The position numbers were made by a program, and so were the translations under genes. Positions 26,582 to 34,410 of a stretch of 48,955 nt of DNA are shown piece by piece. This DNA is from Mycobacterium sp. (GTDB lineage: Bacteria; Actinomycetota; Actinomycetes; Mycobacteriales; Mycobacteriaceae): NCBI GenBank assembly GCA_023264735.1, contig JAHFVD010000053.1, positions 4,697-53,651 on the forward strand, given 5' to 3'. Below the pieces are notes generated by a model that did no database searches, was not told the DNA's origin, and was given only the letters and a program-made list of their open reading frames with translations. Position 1 is the first letter of the stretch. Each line of letters starts with the position of its first letter.

Positions 26582-27397
26582 TTACATTTTGGTGTAGCGG
26601 GCCATGGCGAAGCTGTAGAGGCCGTAAGTGATGATTCCCAGGCCGGCCGCAATCAGCAGTGCTGCTCCGTAGGGTTGGGCGCCGAGGGTTTTAAGGGCCC
26701 CGTCAAGTCCGGTGGCCGTGTTCGGCTCCGAACGACTCACCGCGACGATGACCAGCGCGCCGGCACCGGCGAGGACCAGCCCTTTGGCGATGTAGCCGAC
26801 TATGCCCAGTCGTCGCACCAGATCGCTGGAGCGGCCTTTGAGGTCGTCGAGGAAGTTGCGGCTGGCTCCCTTATAGATGTGATATCCACCGACCGCGACG
26901 ATGATCAGCCCGGCGGCGATGAGTGCGATCGTGCCGGCGCCGGTCTGCATCAGGCGTGCGCTGATATCCGAATTCTGCTTACCGGTGGACTTTCCGGCCC
27001 CCCGGGCGAATCCGAACGCGGAGTATGCGAACGCGAAATAGACCACCGCCAGCGCGAAGGCCTTCGCCCGATCTAAGACTTCCGATGATGCGCCTTGGGA
27101 TTTCGGGTCGGTCGATCGTCCGAGGGCTGTTTCGACGAGTCGCCACAGCCCCATCACCACAAGCGCGACCACGGCGGCCCAGAGCGCGACGATGCCATAC
27201 GGTTTGGCGGCCAATGCCGCTAGTGCCCCGGACTGGTCAGCGGTTCCGCCGCTGACGCCGAGGGCGATCCGGATGGCGAGATAGCCGATCGTCAGGTGCA
27301 GCAGACCGCTCACGACGTATCCGGCGCGGGCGAATCGTTCGAACACGCTGTTTTGGGCGATCTGCGTCGCGGTGGACGACGACGCGTGGTCAGACAT
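26582..27397 (-). CDS. DUF1206 integral membrane protein
   Basis: 271 residues with six predicted hydrophobic segments in three repeated pairs, each starting with a G-[YI]-x-x-[KS]-G-like turn (ARAGYVVSGLLHL, AFALAVVYFAFAYSAFGFAR, GIVGYIAKGLVLAGAG). This is the DUF1206 family; its function is not known. It heads a series of small membrane and stress-type genes on the same strand, though separate gaps suggest independent promoters. The 249-bp gap between its stop and the flavoprotein shows nothing recognisable. Confidence 0.85.
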   Translation of the reverse strand: MSDHASSSTATQIAQNSVFERFARAGYVVSGLLHLTIGYLAIRIALGVSGGTADQSGALAALAAKPYGIVALWAAVVALVVMGLWRLVETALGRSTDPKSQGASSEVLDRAKAFALAVVYFAFAYSAFGFARGAGKSTGKQNSDISARLMQTGAGTIALIAAGLIIVAVGGYHIYKGASRNFLDDLKGRSSDLVRRLGIVGYIAKGLVLAGAGALVIVAVSRSEPNTATGLDGALKTLGAQPYGAALLIAAGLGIITYGLYSFAMARYTKM

Positions 27398-27541
27398 TGC
27401 GGGCCTCTGCTAACCGGCTCTTCAATCGCGTGGCCGGGGCTGCTACGCGAGATGTCGCCTGTTTTGTGTTCACGCATCCGTCGTCGAACGCACACGACTT
27501 CGCGCGGGTCGTGACTGAGTCCGGTGTCGGGGTTCGACGTG

Positions 27542-27994
27542 TTAGCCGGCTCGGGGCATCGATCGTGGGCCTTGCTTGCCGTCGGAGGTGCCTGGAGGTG
27601 TCGCGCGGGTTTCGGAGTCTTGGCGCGGTGTGTCCTCAGGGGTTTGCGAGTCCGGATCGATCTTGTCGGCGCGCTCAAACTCTTGGTTCACCTCGTCGCG
27701 GGCGCTTGCCGCGTCAGTGCGACGTAGTTGCGCTTGGTGTAGTAGGCCTTTCGCGTGCGCCGTCTTTGCGTCGGCCTCGGCTTGGGCGACGCGCGCCTTG
27801 GCAGCGGTCTCGTCGGCGAGCGCCTCGCGTTGGCCCACCTTGTGGGACTCATCGGCGGCTTTGTCGCGGATGTCGCCGGCTTCGACGCGACGGTGTTGGG
27901 TGCGTTTGTTGCGCGCCACCCACGCGATTGCGGCGATTAGTACGAGTGCAACGACTGCGATGACGACGATCAAAACGATGGTGCTGGTAGTCAT
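27542..27994 (-). CDS. Single-pass membrane protein with Ala/Glu-rich helical domain
   Basis: 150 residues. A strong N-terminal transmembrane helix (about residues 5-27) is followed by a charged, Ala-rich helical stretch (KVGQREALADETAAKARVAQ and on) likely to form a coiled coil, and a Pro/Ser-rich disordered tail. AAGGAG precedes the ATG. Similar small proteins are common beside DUF1206 and CsbD genes in mycobacteria, but I know no function. Confidence 0.75.
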   Translation of the reverse strand: MTTSTIVLIVVIAVVALVLIAAIAWVARNKRTQHRRVEAGDIRDKAADESHKVGQREALADETAAKARVAQAEADAKTAHAKGLLHQAQLRRTDAASARDEVNQEFERADKIDPDSQTPEDTPRQDSETRATPPGTSDGKQGPRSMPRAG

Positions 27995-28057
27995 GGCGAC
28001 TCCTTGGGTTGGTTGAGCAAGTCGAAGTTCAAACCGGCTGGAATTTCGGTGTGGGCG

Positions 28058-28258
28058 TTATGGACTGGGTTGGGGCACATTGCAGTTCGTCACTTTGGGA
28101 TTGACACCCAGATAGTTCAGTGGTCCGGCGATCACAGTCAGCGCGATCGTTCCGGTGTCGGCACAGTTTTGGCTGGCGTGGGTGAAATACCCGCGCTGGC
28201 CGGCCGCGACGGCCCCGACGACCAGCCAGACGATCACCAGTATCCCTACGAAACGCAT
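28058..28258 (-). CDS. Small secreted or membrane-anchored protein
   Basis: 66 residues. The N-terminal 20 are hydrophobic (VGILVIVWLVVGAVAAGQRG) and act as a signal anchor; the rest holds two cysteines (QNCADTGT and VTNCNVP) that could form a disulphide outside the membrane. AAAGGAA precedes the ATG. No family function known to me. Confidence 0.65.
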   Translation of the reverse strand: MRFVGILVIVWLVVGAVAAGQRGYFTHASQNCADTGTIALTVIAGPLNYLGVNPKVTNCNVPQPSP

Positions 28259-28456
28259 GTTGTATTTCCTTTGCTATTCGCCCTTTTATCGGCGGGGAGG
28301 CGCGCAGGGCTCTGGGTCGCCGGGTCACGCGCTGACCCAGAGCGCATGTCGGCGATACCCGCCTCTGTGGTGCGCGGCGTTGGTCTGGTCGTGGTCGCGG
28401 GGCGGCGAATCATGGATGCCGAGTCGTGTCGCCACGTTTGGTTAACGCGTGGCCGG

Positions 28457-28636
28457 TTAGTAGTAGTGGCGGCGGCCGCCGACAGCGTGTCCCATCCGTC
28501 CCATGAGCATCATTAGCAGGCCGACGACCAGGAGGATGACTCCGATGACCAAAACAATGTGGGCGAAAGCGAAGGTAGGGACGAGGCTAGGGAGCAGGAG
28601 TCCCAGGACGATAAGGATGATTCCGAGGACGATCAT
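28457..28636 (-). CDS. DUF6131-like two-helix membrane peptide
   Basis: 59 residues: two hydrophobic helices (MIVLGIILIVLGLLLPSLVP and HIVLVIGVILLVVGLLMMLM) joined by a short loop and ending in GRRHYY. This matches the small actinobacterial membrane proteins grouped as DUF6131. Start ATG 28636 and stop TAA 28457-28459 were read directly from the minus strand. Confidence 0.7.
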   Translation of the reverse strand: MIVLGIILIVLGLLLPSLVPTFAFAHIVLVIGVILLVVGLLMMLMGRMGHAVGGRRHYY

Positions 28637-28684
28637 GGCGGTTGCCTAGTTTCTGTGTAGATGGTTGGGAGAAGGATTGCCGGG

Positions 28685-28858
28685 TCAGTGTTTGAAGGCG
28701 TCTTTGACTTTGGCCGCTGCCAATTTGGTGTTGCCCGTGAATTGATCGGCCCGTCCCTCGGTGCGAAGGCGCGTGTTGCCGGTGGCGCGGCCGAAGTACT
28801 TCTTGGCGGCGCCCTTGGCGGCTTGGGTCTTGTGGGCGATCTTCTTACCGATGCTCAT
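28685..28858 (-). CDS. CsbD-like small stress protein
   Basis: 57 residues, basic, reading MSIGKKIAHKTQAAKGAAKK and then GRATGNTRLRTEGRADQFTG. The repeated [RK]-x-x-G-x-x-[DN] pattern and the GxADQ-x-G motif are those of CsbD proteins, which are general stress proteins of unknown mechanism. GGAAT stands before the ATG. It lies between two membrane-protein genes on the same strand. Confidence 0.7.
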   Translation of the reverse strand: MSIGKKIAHKTQAAKGAAKKYFGRATGNTRLRTEGRADQFTGNTKLAAAKVKDAFKH

Positions 28859-28933
28859 TGCCGATTCCTTTCGTTGTCGTGATTACAGGCCCGCGAGTGC
28901 GGGCTGATCGGCATTGGCCGGGTTCGGTTCCTA

Positions 28934-29383
28934 TCAGCGTCCGGCGACATGGGAGGTGTCCACCGGTGGTCGAGCGCGCGAGAAGCGACTGAACAGCGGA
29001 ATCCTGCTGTGGGGGGTCGGCGCCGGCTGCGGGTTCACCACCGCGCCACTGACCGCGCCGGCCTGCTGGTGTTCGAGCCGTTGGTCGCGCTCCTGGTTCA
29101 GAAACGCCGTTTCGCGCTGGGACCTTTGCAGTTCGTGGCGGCTGTCGCGCCCGCGGCCCGCGGTGCGGCGCGCACCGGCCAGCAACACGCTCAGGCCCAG
29201 CATCGCCACCGCGCCGACGACGATTCCGGACAGGAACAACGTGCCGGTCGACCCAGTGACGTGATAGCCGAATAGGGAGAAGTTTTCGGTCAACGATTGA
29301 GCGGCACCTGCATTGGTCAGCACCCCGGTGAACCCCACGATCACCGCGACGAGCAGAACAACTAATCCCACGATGACAATCAT
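28934..29383 (-). CDS. LapA-like two-helix membrane protein
   Basis: 149 residues from ATG 29383 (AGAGGCG upstream). Two transmembrane helices (about residues 1-22 and 46-70) enclose a short loop (ENFSLFGYHVTGSTGT), like LapA/DUF1049 proteins, and a charged region (RRTAGRGRDSRHELQRSQRE) plus Pro-rich tail follow. Divergent from the TetR gene across a 26-bp palindrome, so it is probably that regulator's target. Confidence 0.75.
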   Translation of the reverse strand: MIVIVGLVVLLVAVIVGFTGVLTNAGAAQSLTENFSLFGYHVTGSTGTLFLSGIVVGAVAMLGLSVLLAGARRTAGRGRDSRHELQRSQRETAFLNQERDQRLEHQQAGAVSGAVVNPQPAPTPHSRIPLFSRFSRARPPVDTSHVAGR

Positions 29384-29439
29384 GGCGACGCCTCTGATCC
29401 TGGTGCTAGAAGTCCAGTACACGCCCGATGTACGCTAAT

Positions 29440-29465
29440 GTCAACACTGTTAATACAGTGTTGAC
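29440..29465. promoter_or_regulatory. Perfect 11-bp inverted repeat, TetR operator
   Basis: GTCAACACTGT, a 4-bp spacer TAAT, then its exact reverse complement. It lies in the 158-bp divergent gap, 57 bp from the LapA-like start and 76 bp from the TetR start. On the minus strand its end gives TTGACA, a -35 candidate for the membrane-protein gene. TGTACG and CGTACA stand on its flanks. Confidence 0.75.
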
Positions 29466-29541
29466 GTACACCGTTAATATTCGCTGCCGGCCAGCCATGT
29501 GCTGATCGCTTCGATAGCGAAACAGAAGGGGAGGTGCGGCG

Positions 29542-30288
29542 ATGACCAGACAGCCGACCGGGCCCGATGCGGGCGCTGACGACGGCGATCCGTCCGTCGC
29601 AACCGCCGGCGGTAACAACGGTCGGCTCAGTCGGTCGATGATCCTGCAAGCTGCGCTGAGCATCGTTGACCGCGATGGGGTGGACCGATTATCCATGCGC
29701 CGCCTCAGCGTCGCACTGGGCAGCGATCCGGTGATGCTCTACCGGCATGTCGCCAACAAGGCCGCCGTGCTCGACGGCGTCGCCGAGATCGTCCTCGCTC
29801 AGCTATCAGTGGACAACACAGACCCGGATTGGGCCGCCCAGTTGCGCACCGTCGCGCGCGACTTCCGTCAATTGGCCCTGGCGCACCCCAACGTGGTGCC
29901 GCTACTGGTCACTCGACCGTTGGCCACCCCACTCGGGCAGCGGCCCCCGGGAATGCTGCGGCCCCTCGAAGACGTCCTCGCGCTGCTCAGCTCGGCCGGG
30001 TTCGGCAGCGACGATGCCCTCCATATCTACCGGATGCTGTTCGGCTTCTTGCACGGCCACATCCTCAACGAGTTGCAAGAGGTCGTCGAACGACCCGAGG
30101 AGACCGACCACGTGCTGCGCCTCGGTCTGCACCGGCTCGCGATCACCGAATTCCCCCATCTGCGGGCCCTCGCCCCCGCCCTGGCCTCCTACGACGGCGC
30201 CGCCGAACTCGACCGCTTCCTCGACCTGCTGCTCCGCGGCCTGACCGCAACCCTCACCCCACCCCACCGGCCATCTCCAACCACCTGA
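29542..30288 (+). CDS. TetR/AcrR-family regulator
   Basis: 248 residues. The HTH is at about residues 30-75 (SMILQAALSIVDRDGVDRLS, recognition helix region GSDPVMLYRHVANKAAVLD), and the C-terminal domain is of the tetracycline-repressor type (RPLEDVLALLSSAGF). GGGGAGG is 8-9 nt before the ATG. The palindrome upstream makes control of itself and of the divergent membrane protein likely. Confidence 0.9.
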   Translation: MTRQPTGPDAGADDGDPSVATAGGNNGRLSRSMILQAALSIVDRDGVDRLSMRRLSVALGSDPVMLYRHVANKAAVLDGVAEIVLAQLSVDNTDPDWAAQLRTVARDFRQLALAHPNVVPLLVTRPLATPLGQRPPGMLRPLEDVLALLSSAGFGSDDALHIYRMLFGFLHGHILNELQEVVERPEETDHVLRLGLHRLAITEFPHLRALAPALASYDGAAELDRFLDLLLRGLTATLTPPHRPSPTT

Positions 30289-30391
30289 GACGACACGAAC
30301 TGCGTTGTCCGCCAACGCAACTGTGAGGGCTAGGAGCGCTTCCATGCCGCCGTCGCCGTTGGATTTTCTCCGTGCCTGCGGAGGTCCGGCG

Positions 30392-30511
30392 CTAGGGGTT
30401 CGACGGGCATTGAGCTGCCAGCTGTTCGAGTCGTTCCTTCTGTCTGTTGTTTTCGATGGTGAGCATCCGAATGTATTCTTCGTAGATTTCAAGGTGGCGT
30501 CGTATGCCCAA
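30392..30511 (-). CDS. Candidate small helical peptide or gene remnant
   Basis: A 39-codon frame from TTG 30511 to TAG at 30392 encodes a charged, strongly helical sequence (HLEIYEEYIRMLTIENNRQK, then ERLEQLAAQCPSNP). It follows the acyl-CoA synthetase stop by about 20 bp on the same strand. There is no clear ribosome-binding site; it may be a fragment of a larger lost gene. The 243-bp gap 30289-30531 otherwise shows nothing. Confidence 0.3.
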   Translation of the reverse strand: MGIRRHLEIYEEYIRMLTIENNRQKERLEQLAAQCPSNP

Positions 30512-30531
30512 ACTTCGCTCTCAGTGAGGTG

Positions 30532-32076
30532 TCAACGAGATGGCTTCCCCTCGGCAATATCCTTGCGCACCAGGTACTTCTGCACCTTGCCGCTGGCGGT
30601 ACGCGGATAGTCGCCCACCTCGTGCAGCTCCTCGGGCCACTTCTGCCGCGCAGCGCCGCAGCTCTCGAAGTGGGCGCGCACCTCCTGCAGGGTCGGCATG
30701 CTGTGGCCCTCCTTGACGCGCAACACCGCGGCGGTGTGCTCACCGAGGCGGGCATCCGGCGCGGCCACCACCACGGCTTCGGCGACCGCGGGCATGCTGA
30801 GCAGTAGCTCCTCCACTTCGAGTGCGCTGATGTTCTCGCCACCGCGGATGATCACGTCGGCCTTGCGGTCGGTGATCGTCAGGTAGCCGTCCTCGTCGAG
30901 GACCCCGATGTCACCGGTGTGGTACCAACCGTCGTCGTCGAAGGACTTTGCGGTCAGCGCGTCGTCGGTGTAGCCCAGGCACAGATCCGGTCCGCGGGAA
31001 AGGATTTCGCCGTCCTCGGTCAGCTTCATCTCGACGCCGGGTCGGGCATCACCGTCGGTGAGCAGCCGTTTGTCTTCGGGGGCGTCGGGCCGCGATCCGG
31101 TGATCGACGGGTGCTCGGTGCTGCCGTAGGACCGGAAGACGTGCACTCCCCGATCGGCCAGCCGCCGGGTCACCGCGGCCGGTACCGTCGAGCCGCCGAG
31201 CCCGACGTGTTTGATCCGGTTCATGTGCGACTCGGCGAACTTCGGATGGTCGAGCAGGCTCGTCACGAAGTACGGCGGGCCACCACCGATCGACATCCCT
31301 TCGGATTCCATCAATTCCAACACCCGGCCCGGATCCCAGACATCGGTCAGGTCGATGGGGGCGCCCTCGAGCACCGGGATCAGGAATGCCCCGACCATGC
31401 CGATGAAGTGGCCGACGGGGGTGGCGGTGATTTGTCTGCCGCGATCGGGCGCATAGTTCTCCAGCAGCTGGCGGGTTTCGAAGCCTAGTGTCTGGTGGCT
31501 GTGGATCACGCCCTTGGGGTCACGGGTGGTTCCGGAGGTAAAGGCGATCAGCGTCGGGCCGGCCGGGTCGGTGTGCAGCTCGCCGACCATCGGTTCGTCG
31601 GCCAGCAACTCCTCGAAGTTCTGACCCACCAGTCCGACGATCGGGACGTCGGCACAGAGATCCGGCTGGAACGTCATATGGCCGAACTGCTCGGTGGTGA
31701 TGAAGACCTTCGGTCGCGCCGTGCCGATGATGTGGGTCAGTTCCTTGCGGCCGTAGAAGTGCACGACCGGGACGACGACGGCGCCCAGAAAAGCCGACGC
31801 CCAGAACGTCACCGCGGCCTCGACCCAGTTCGGCAGCTGGAAGGCGATGGCGTCGCCCGGCCCGACACCGCGAGCCCGCAGTCCGGCGGCCAGCCGGCGC
31901 GCGGCGACCTCGACATCGCGGAAGGTTCCGCTGAACGGGCGCACCGCGGAGTGCACCCAGAACCCCGTGTCGGGGTTGGCCGCCAGCCCTCGGGCCAGGA
32001 GCTCACCGAGGGTATCCGGGGTCCACCAGCCCTCCTCGATGTAGCGTTTGCTCAGCTCAACCGGGATATTTCTCAA
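30532..32076 (-). CDS. Acyl-CoA synthetase (AMP-binding, cyclohexanecarboxylate/medium-chain ligase-like)
   Basis: 514 residues. Motifs: P-loop FTSGTTRDPKG, SYGSTEHPS, the YHTGDIG aspartate, DRKADVIIRGGENIS and a C-terminal TASGKVQKYLVRKD with the catalytic lysine. The start is an ATG 15 bp after a possible GGTGCTG site, within a divergent promoter with the enoyl-CoA hydratase. It makes an acyl-CoA from a fatty or alicyclic acid. The ATTCTC-N7-GAGAAT palindrome in the shared promoter suggests both divergent genes answer to one regulator. Confidence 0.9.
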   Translation of the reverse strand: MRNIPVELSKRYIEEGWWTPDTLGELLARGLAANPDTGFWVHSAVRPFSGTFRDVEVAARRLAAGLRARGVGPGDAIAFQLPNWVEAAVTFWASAFLGAVVVPVVHFYGRKELTHIIGTARPKVFITTEQFGHMTFQPDLCADVPIVGLVGQNFEELLADEPMVGELHTDPAGPTLIAFTSGTTRDPKGVIHSHQTLGFETRQLLENYAPDRGRQITATPVGHFIGMVGAFLIPVLEGAPIDLTDVWDPGRVLELMESEGMSIGGGPPYFVTSLLDHPKFAESHMNRIKHVGLGGSTVPAAVTRRLADRGVHVFRSYGSTEHPSITGSRPDAPEDKRLLTDGDARPGVEMKLTEDGEILSRGPDLCLGYTDDALTAKSFDDDGWYHTGDIGVLDEDGYLTITDRKADVIIRGGENISALEVEELLLSMPAVAEAVVVAAPDARLGEHTAAVLRVKEGHSMPTLQEVRAHFESCGAARQKWPEELHEVGDYPRTASGKVQKYLVRKDIAEGKPSR

Positions 32077-32103
32077 CTACCAGCACCTCCGCATGGCGAT
32101 GCT

Positions 32104-32122
32104 ATTCTCGTGCGCTGAGAAT
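32104..32122. promoter_or_regulatory. ATTCTC-N7-GAGAAT operator, copy 1
   Basis: Perfect 6-bp inverted repeat with 7-bp spacer in the divergent gap between acyl-CoA synthetase and enoyl-CoA hydratase. The downstream bases extend a match with the copy at 39463: both read GAGAATGCCAAT. It overlaps an in-frame ATG at 32121, which argues for the later start of the hydratase. Confidence 0.6.
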
Positions 32123-32147
32123 GCCAATACCGAAATTGGAGAACGAA

Positions 32148-32864
32148 ATGGTGGACCTGGAGTGGAGCGACGGACTCGTGGTCCTCACAATCGACCGGCC
32201 GCATGCCCGCAACGCCATCGCGTTGTCGACCATGGGCGAACTCGAAGAGGCGCTCGACGCCGCGGCAGGCGCACAGGCGATGGTGATCCGTGGCGGCGGT
32301 GACCGGGCGTTCGTGTCCGGCGGCGACCTCAAAGAACTCGCCGCACTGCGCACCACCGAGGAGGCCGCCACGATGGCGTCCCGGATGCGCGCCATCTGCG
32401 ACCGGATCGCCGGTTTCCCCGCCCCGGTCATCGCCGCGCTGAACGGGCACGCGCTGGGTGGTGGCGCCGAAGTCGCCGTCGCCGCCGATATCCGGGTGGC
32501 CGCCGACGACGTGAAGATCGGCTTCAATCAGGTGTCGCTGGAGATCATGCCGGCCTGGGGCGGTGCCGAACGACTGGCGGCGCTGGTCGGCAAGAGCAGG
32601 GCGTTGCTGCTCGCAGGATCGGGCACGGTGCTCACCGCGGGCGAGGCCGAGCGGTGGGGGCTGATCGACCGGGTGGTCCCCCGCGACTCGTTCGACGACG
32701 AATGGCGCACGCTGGCACGGTCGTTGGCCAACCGTCCGGCCGGCCGGATCAAGCGGGTGATTGCCGGCGTGACTCCCGCCGAGGCCATCGACGCATTCGC
32801 CGAACTATGGGTGTCCGACGAGCACTGGGCCGCCGCCGACCGGGTGATGAACCGCGCCAGGTGA
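32148..32864 (+). CDS. Enoyl-CoA hydratase/isomerase
   Basis: 238 residues from ATG 32148, with GGAGA 5-6 nt upstream; an ATG 27 nt earlier lies within the operator. Crotonase motifs: IDRPHARNAI, first oxyanion loop FVSGGDLKEL, second oxyanion loop NGHALGGGAEVAVAADI, and GFNQVSLEIMPAWGG in the catalytic region. Beta-oxidation type hydration or isomerisation is expected. It is divergent from an acyl-CoA synthetase, a natural functional pair. Confidence 0.88.
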   Translation: MVDLEWSDGLVVLTIDRPHARNAIALSTMGELEEALDAAAGAQAMVIRGGGDRAFVSGGDLKELAALRTTEEAATMASRMRAICDRIAGFPAPVIAALNGHALGGGAEVAVAADIRVAADDVKIGFNQVSLEIMPAWGGAERLAALVGKSRALLLAGSGTVLTAGEAERWGLIDRVVPRDSFDDEWRTLARSLANRPAGRIKRVIAGVTPAEAIDAFAELWVSDEHWAAADRVMNRAR

Positions 32865-32918
32865 CGGCGCCGTTCGCCGGTCCGCGGAGCGCTTCTTCCT
32901 TGAAAAGCCAAAAATAGA

Positions 32919-32930
32919 GTAGTCGACTAC
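32919..32930. promoter_or_regulatory. 12-bp perfect palindrome GTAGTCGACTAC
   Basis: Self-complementary sequence in the 208-bp gap after the enoyl-CoA hydratase and about 140 bp before the next plus-strand gene. It has the size of a TetR-type operator, but only one copy was seen and no promoter is clear. Confidence 0.3.
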
Positions 32931-33072
32931 CTGCTTCTCAGCGGGTCGCTCACTATACGGTGTCGCCGGGGGGAATCCGTTCTGGCGATACGACGAGGTG
33001 TCCTAAATAGCGACGGAAAGCTCAACGCAACTGCGGCTGCTGGCCAGCATCGATCCCCGGCTCTGGGACACC

Positions 33073-33519
33073 ATGTTTCCACCGCAAACACGCTGGTTGA
33101 GCATGCCTCCCACGCCTCCGCGCCCGGACAACAGCGACTTGCAGTTGCAGATTCAGCTCGCGGTTTGCGATCTCACCCGTCGTATTGCCGATGCCGCGGC
33201 CGCCGCGAGCGCACAAGGTGGCGACGGCGCGGCAGTCATCACACGCACGGTCGACGCCTGGGTGCGCATCGACGACCGGGAAGGCAACGGGCGGCTGCCG
33301 ATCACGTCGTTCTTCCCGCCACTGTGGTCCGTCGCCCTCCCCAGACTGACGCGACCAGACGATCTCGTCGACCTGGTCCCGGCCTTCGCGGCAGCAGCCT
33401 GGTCTTTCATCGTGATCGCCAGAACGATCCGCGACCGATCACTGAACCACGCGATGCACGAGGCCATCGACACCATCCTGAACAGGGCCGAGACCGTCGC
33501 GCGCAGAACCGGCCACTGA
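33073..33519 (+). CDS. Unknown helical protein
   Basis: 148 residues from ATG 33073, which lacks a ribosome-binding site. The frame stays open upstream to 33007 with coding-like sequence (ESSTQLRLLASIDPRLWDT) but no standard start codon, so the gene may be 5'-truncated, begin at a rare codon, or carry a frameshift. The core is Ala-rich and helical, with one hydrophobic stretch (VPAFAAAAWSFIVIARTI). I do not recognise the family. Confidence 0.5.
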   Translation: MFPPQTRWLSMPPTPPRPDNSDLQLQIQLAVCDLTRRIADAAAAASAQGGDGAAVITRTVDAWVRIDDREGNGRLPITSFFPPLWSVALPRLTRPDDLVDLVPAFAAAAWSFIVIARTIRDRSLNHAMHEAIDTILNRAETVARRTGH

Positions 33520-33548
33520 CCACATCGACCGTCGGATGAACGGACTGA

Positions 33549-33752
33549 TCACAGCGGGAACCTGGCGCGCACTCCGTTGAATCGCTCCCACAGCGCAGCG
33601 GTGCGTTTGCCGTCTGCCGCGGTGGTATCCATGACCGGAAAGCGATTCGGGTGCTCGCTGTCGACACCGCCGTAGGTGAACGGGAATTCGGGCCAGCTGG
33701 TCATCAGGCCGGTGACGAAGTCGCCCACCCAGGCAAGGGCGTCCAACGCCAC
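33549..33752 (-). pseudogene. C-terminal fragment of an unrecognised protein
   Basis: About 68 codons reading WVGDFVTGLMTSWPEFPFTY, then GGVDSEHPNRFPVMD and ending RFNGVRARFPL before a TGA at 33549. The Trp/Phe/Pro-rich composition looks coding, but the frame upstream turns into Arg/Ser-rich sequence without a start or ribosome-binding site. I take it as the tail of a deleted gene. The rest of the 384-bp gap 33520-33903 shows nothing. Confidence 0.35.
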
Positions 33753-33903
33753 TGAGGACGAAGATCTGCAAGGCGATCGAGCATCGTGCCGACCACCTCG
33801 CATCCCCGCGCCTTTGCCATTCGCGAGGGTTTACGTCGCGTGGCTATCACATCGGGAGCGGCTGTATCAGTTGGGCACTCGCAGGCGGCCCATTCGTTAG
33901 CCT

Positions 33904-34410
33904 ATGCCGGTGGCCGAACAAGATTCGTGGGCTGACGTCGAAGCAATCAAGCAACTCAAGTCGCGCTATTGCCGTCTGCTGGACACCAAGGACTGGGCGG
34001 GCTGGCGCGATATCTTCACCGACGACTTCGTGAGTGACACCACCCCGTCGGGCGGCGTGCTCATCACTGGCGCCGATGAGTTTGTCGCGTTTCTCCAGTC
34101 CACCCTGGGCAAGCCCTCACAACCCACGGTGCACCAGGTGCACGCCCCGGAGATCGAGCTGACGTCGCCATCCACGGCGACGGGCGTCTGGGCACTCAAC
34201 GACATTGTGCGACTGGCCCCCGGGATCAACCTGCAGGGCTACGGCCACTACCACGAGACCTATGAGAAGACCGACGGGCAGTGGCGGATCAAGACATCCA
34301 CCCTGACCCGACTGCGCGAAGATGTATTCAATCCCTTTTTCTCCCTGAGGATTTCACCACGGCTGCGGGACTCCGCGGCGCGGCTGGCCCGGAAGCGAGG
34401 CATGGTTTGA
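33904..34410 (+). CDS. SnoaL-like (NTF2-fold) protein
   Basis: 168 residues. The alpha/beta cone signature is plain: DVEAIKQLKSRYCRLLDTKD, WRDIFTDDFVSD, GADEFVAFLQ, and a C-terminal YHETYEKTDGQWRIKTSTLTR. The fold serves ketosteroid isomerases, dehydratases and ring-hydroxylating dioxygenase small subunits; no specific catalytic set is assigned. A basic 30-residue tail follows the fold. Its stop overlaps the next gene's start (TGATG), so the two are translationally coupled. Confidence 0.82.
   Translation: MPVAEQDSWADVEAIKQLKSRYCRLLDTKDWAGWRDIFTDDFVSDTTPSGGVLITGADEFVAFLQSTLGKPSQPTVHQVHAPEIELTSPSTATGVWALNDIVRLAPGINLQGYGHYHETYEKTDGQWRIKTSTLTRLREDVFNPFFSLRISPRLRDSAARLARKRGMV

Noticed and set aside
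30368..30383. Hairpin CTCCG-N6-CGGAG as terminator between convergent genes
   Set aside because: The stem is only 5 bp and no T-run follows on either strand.
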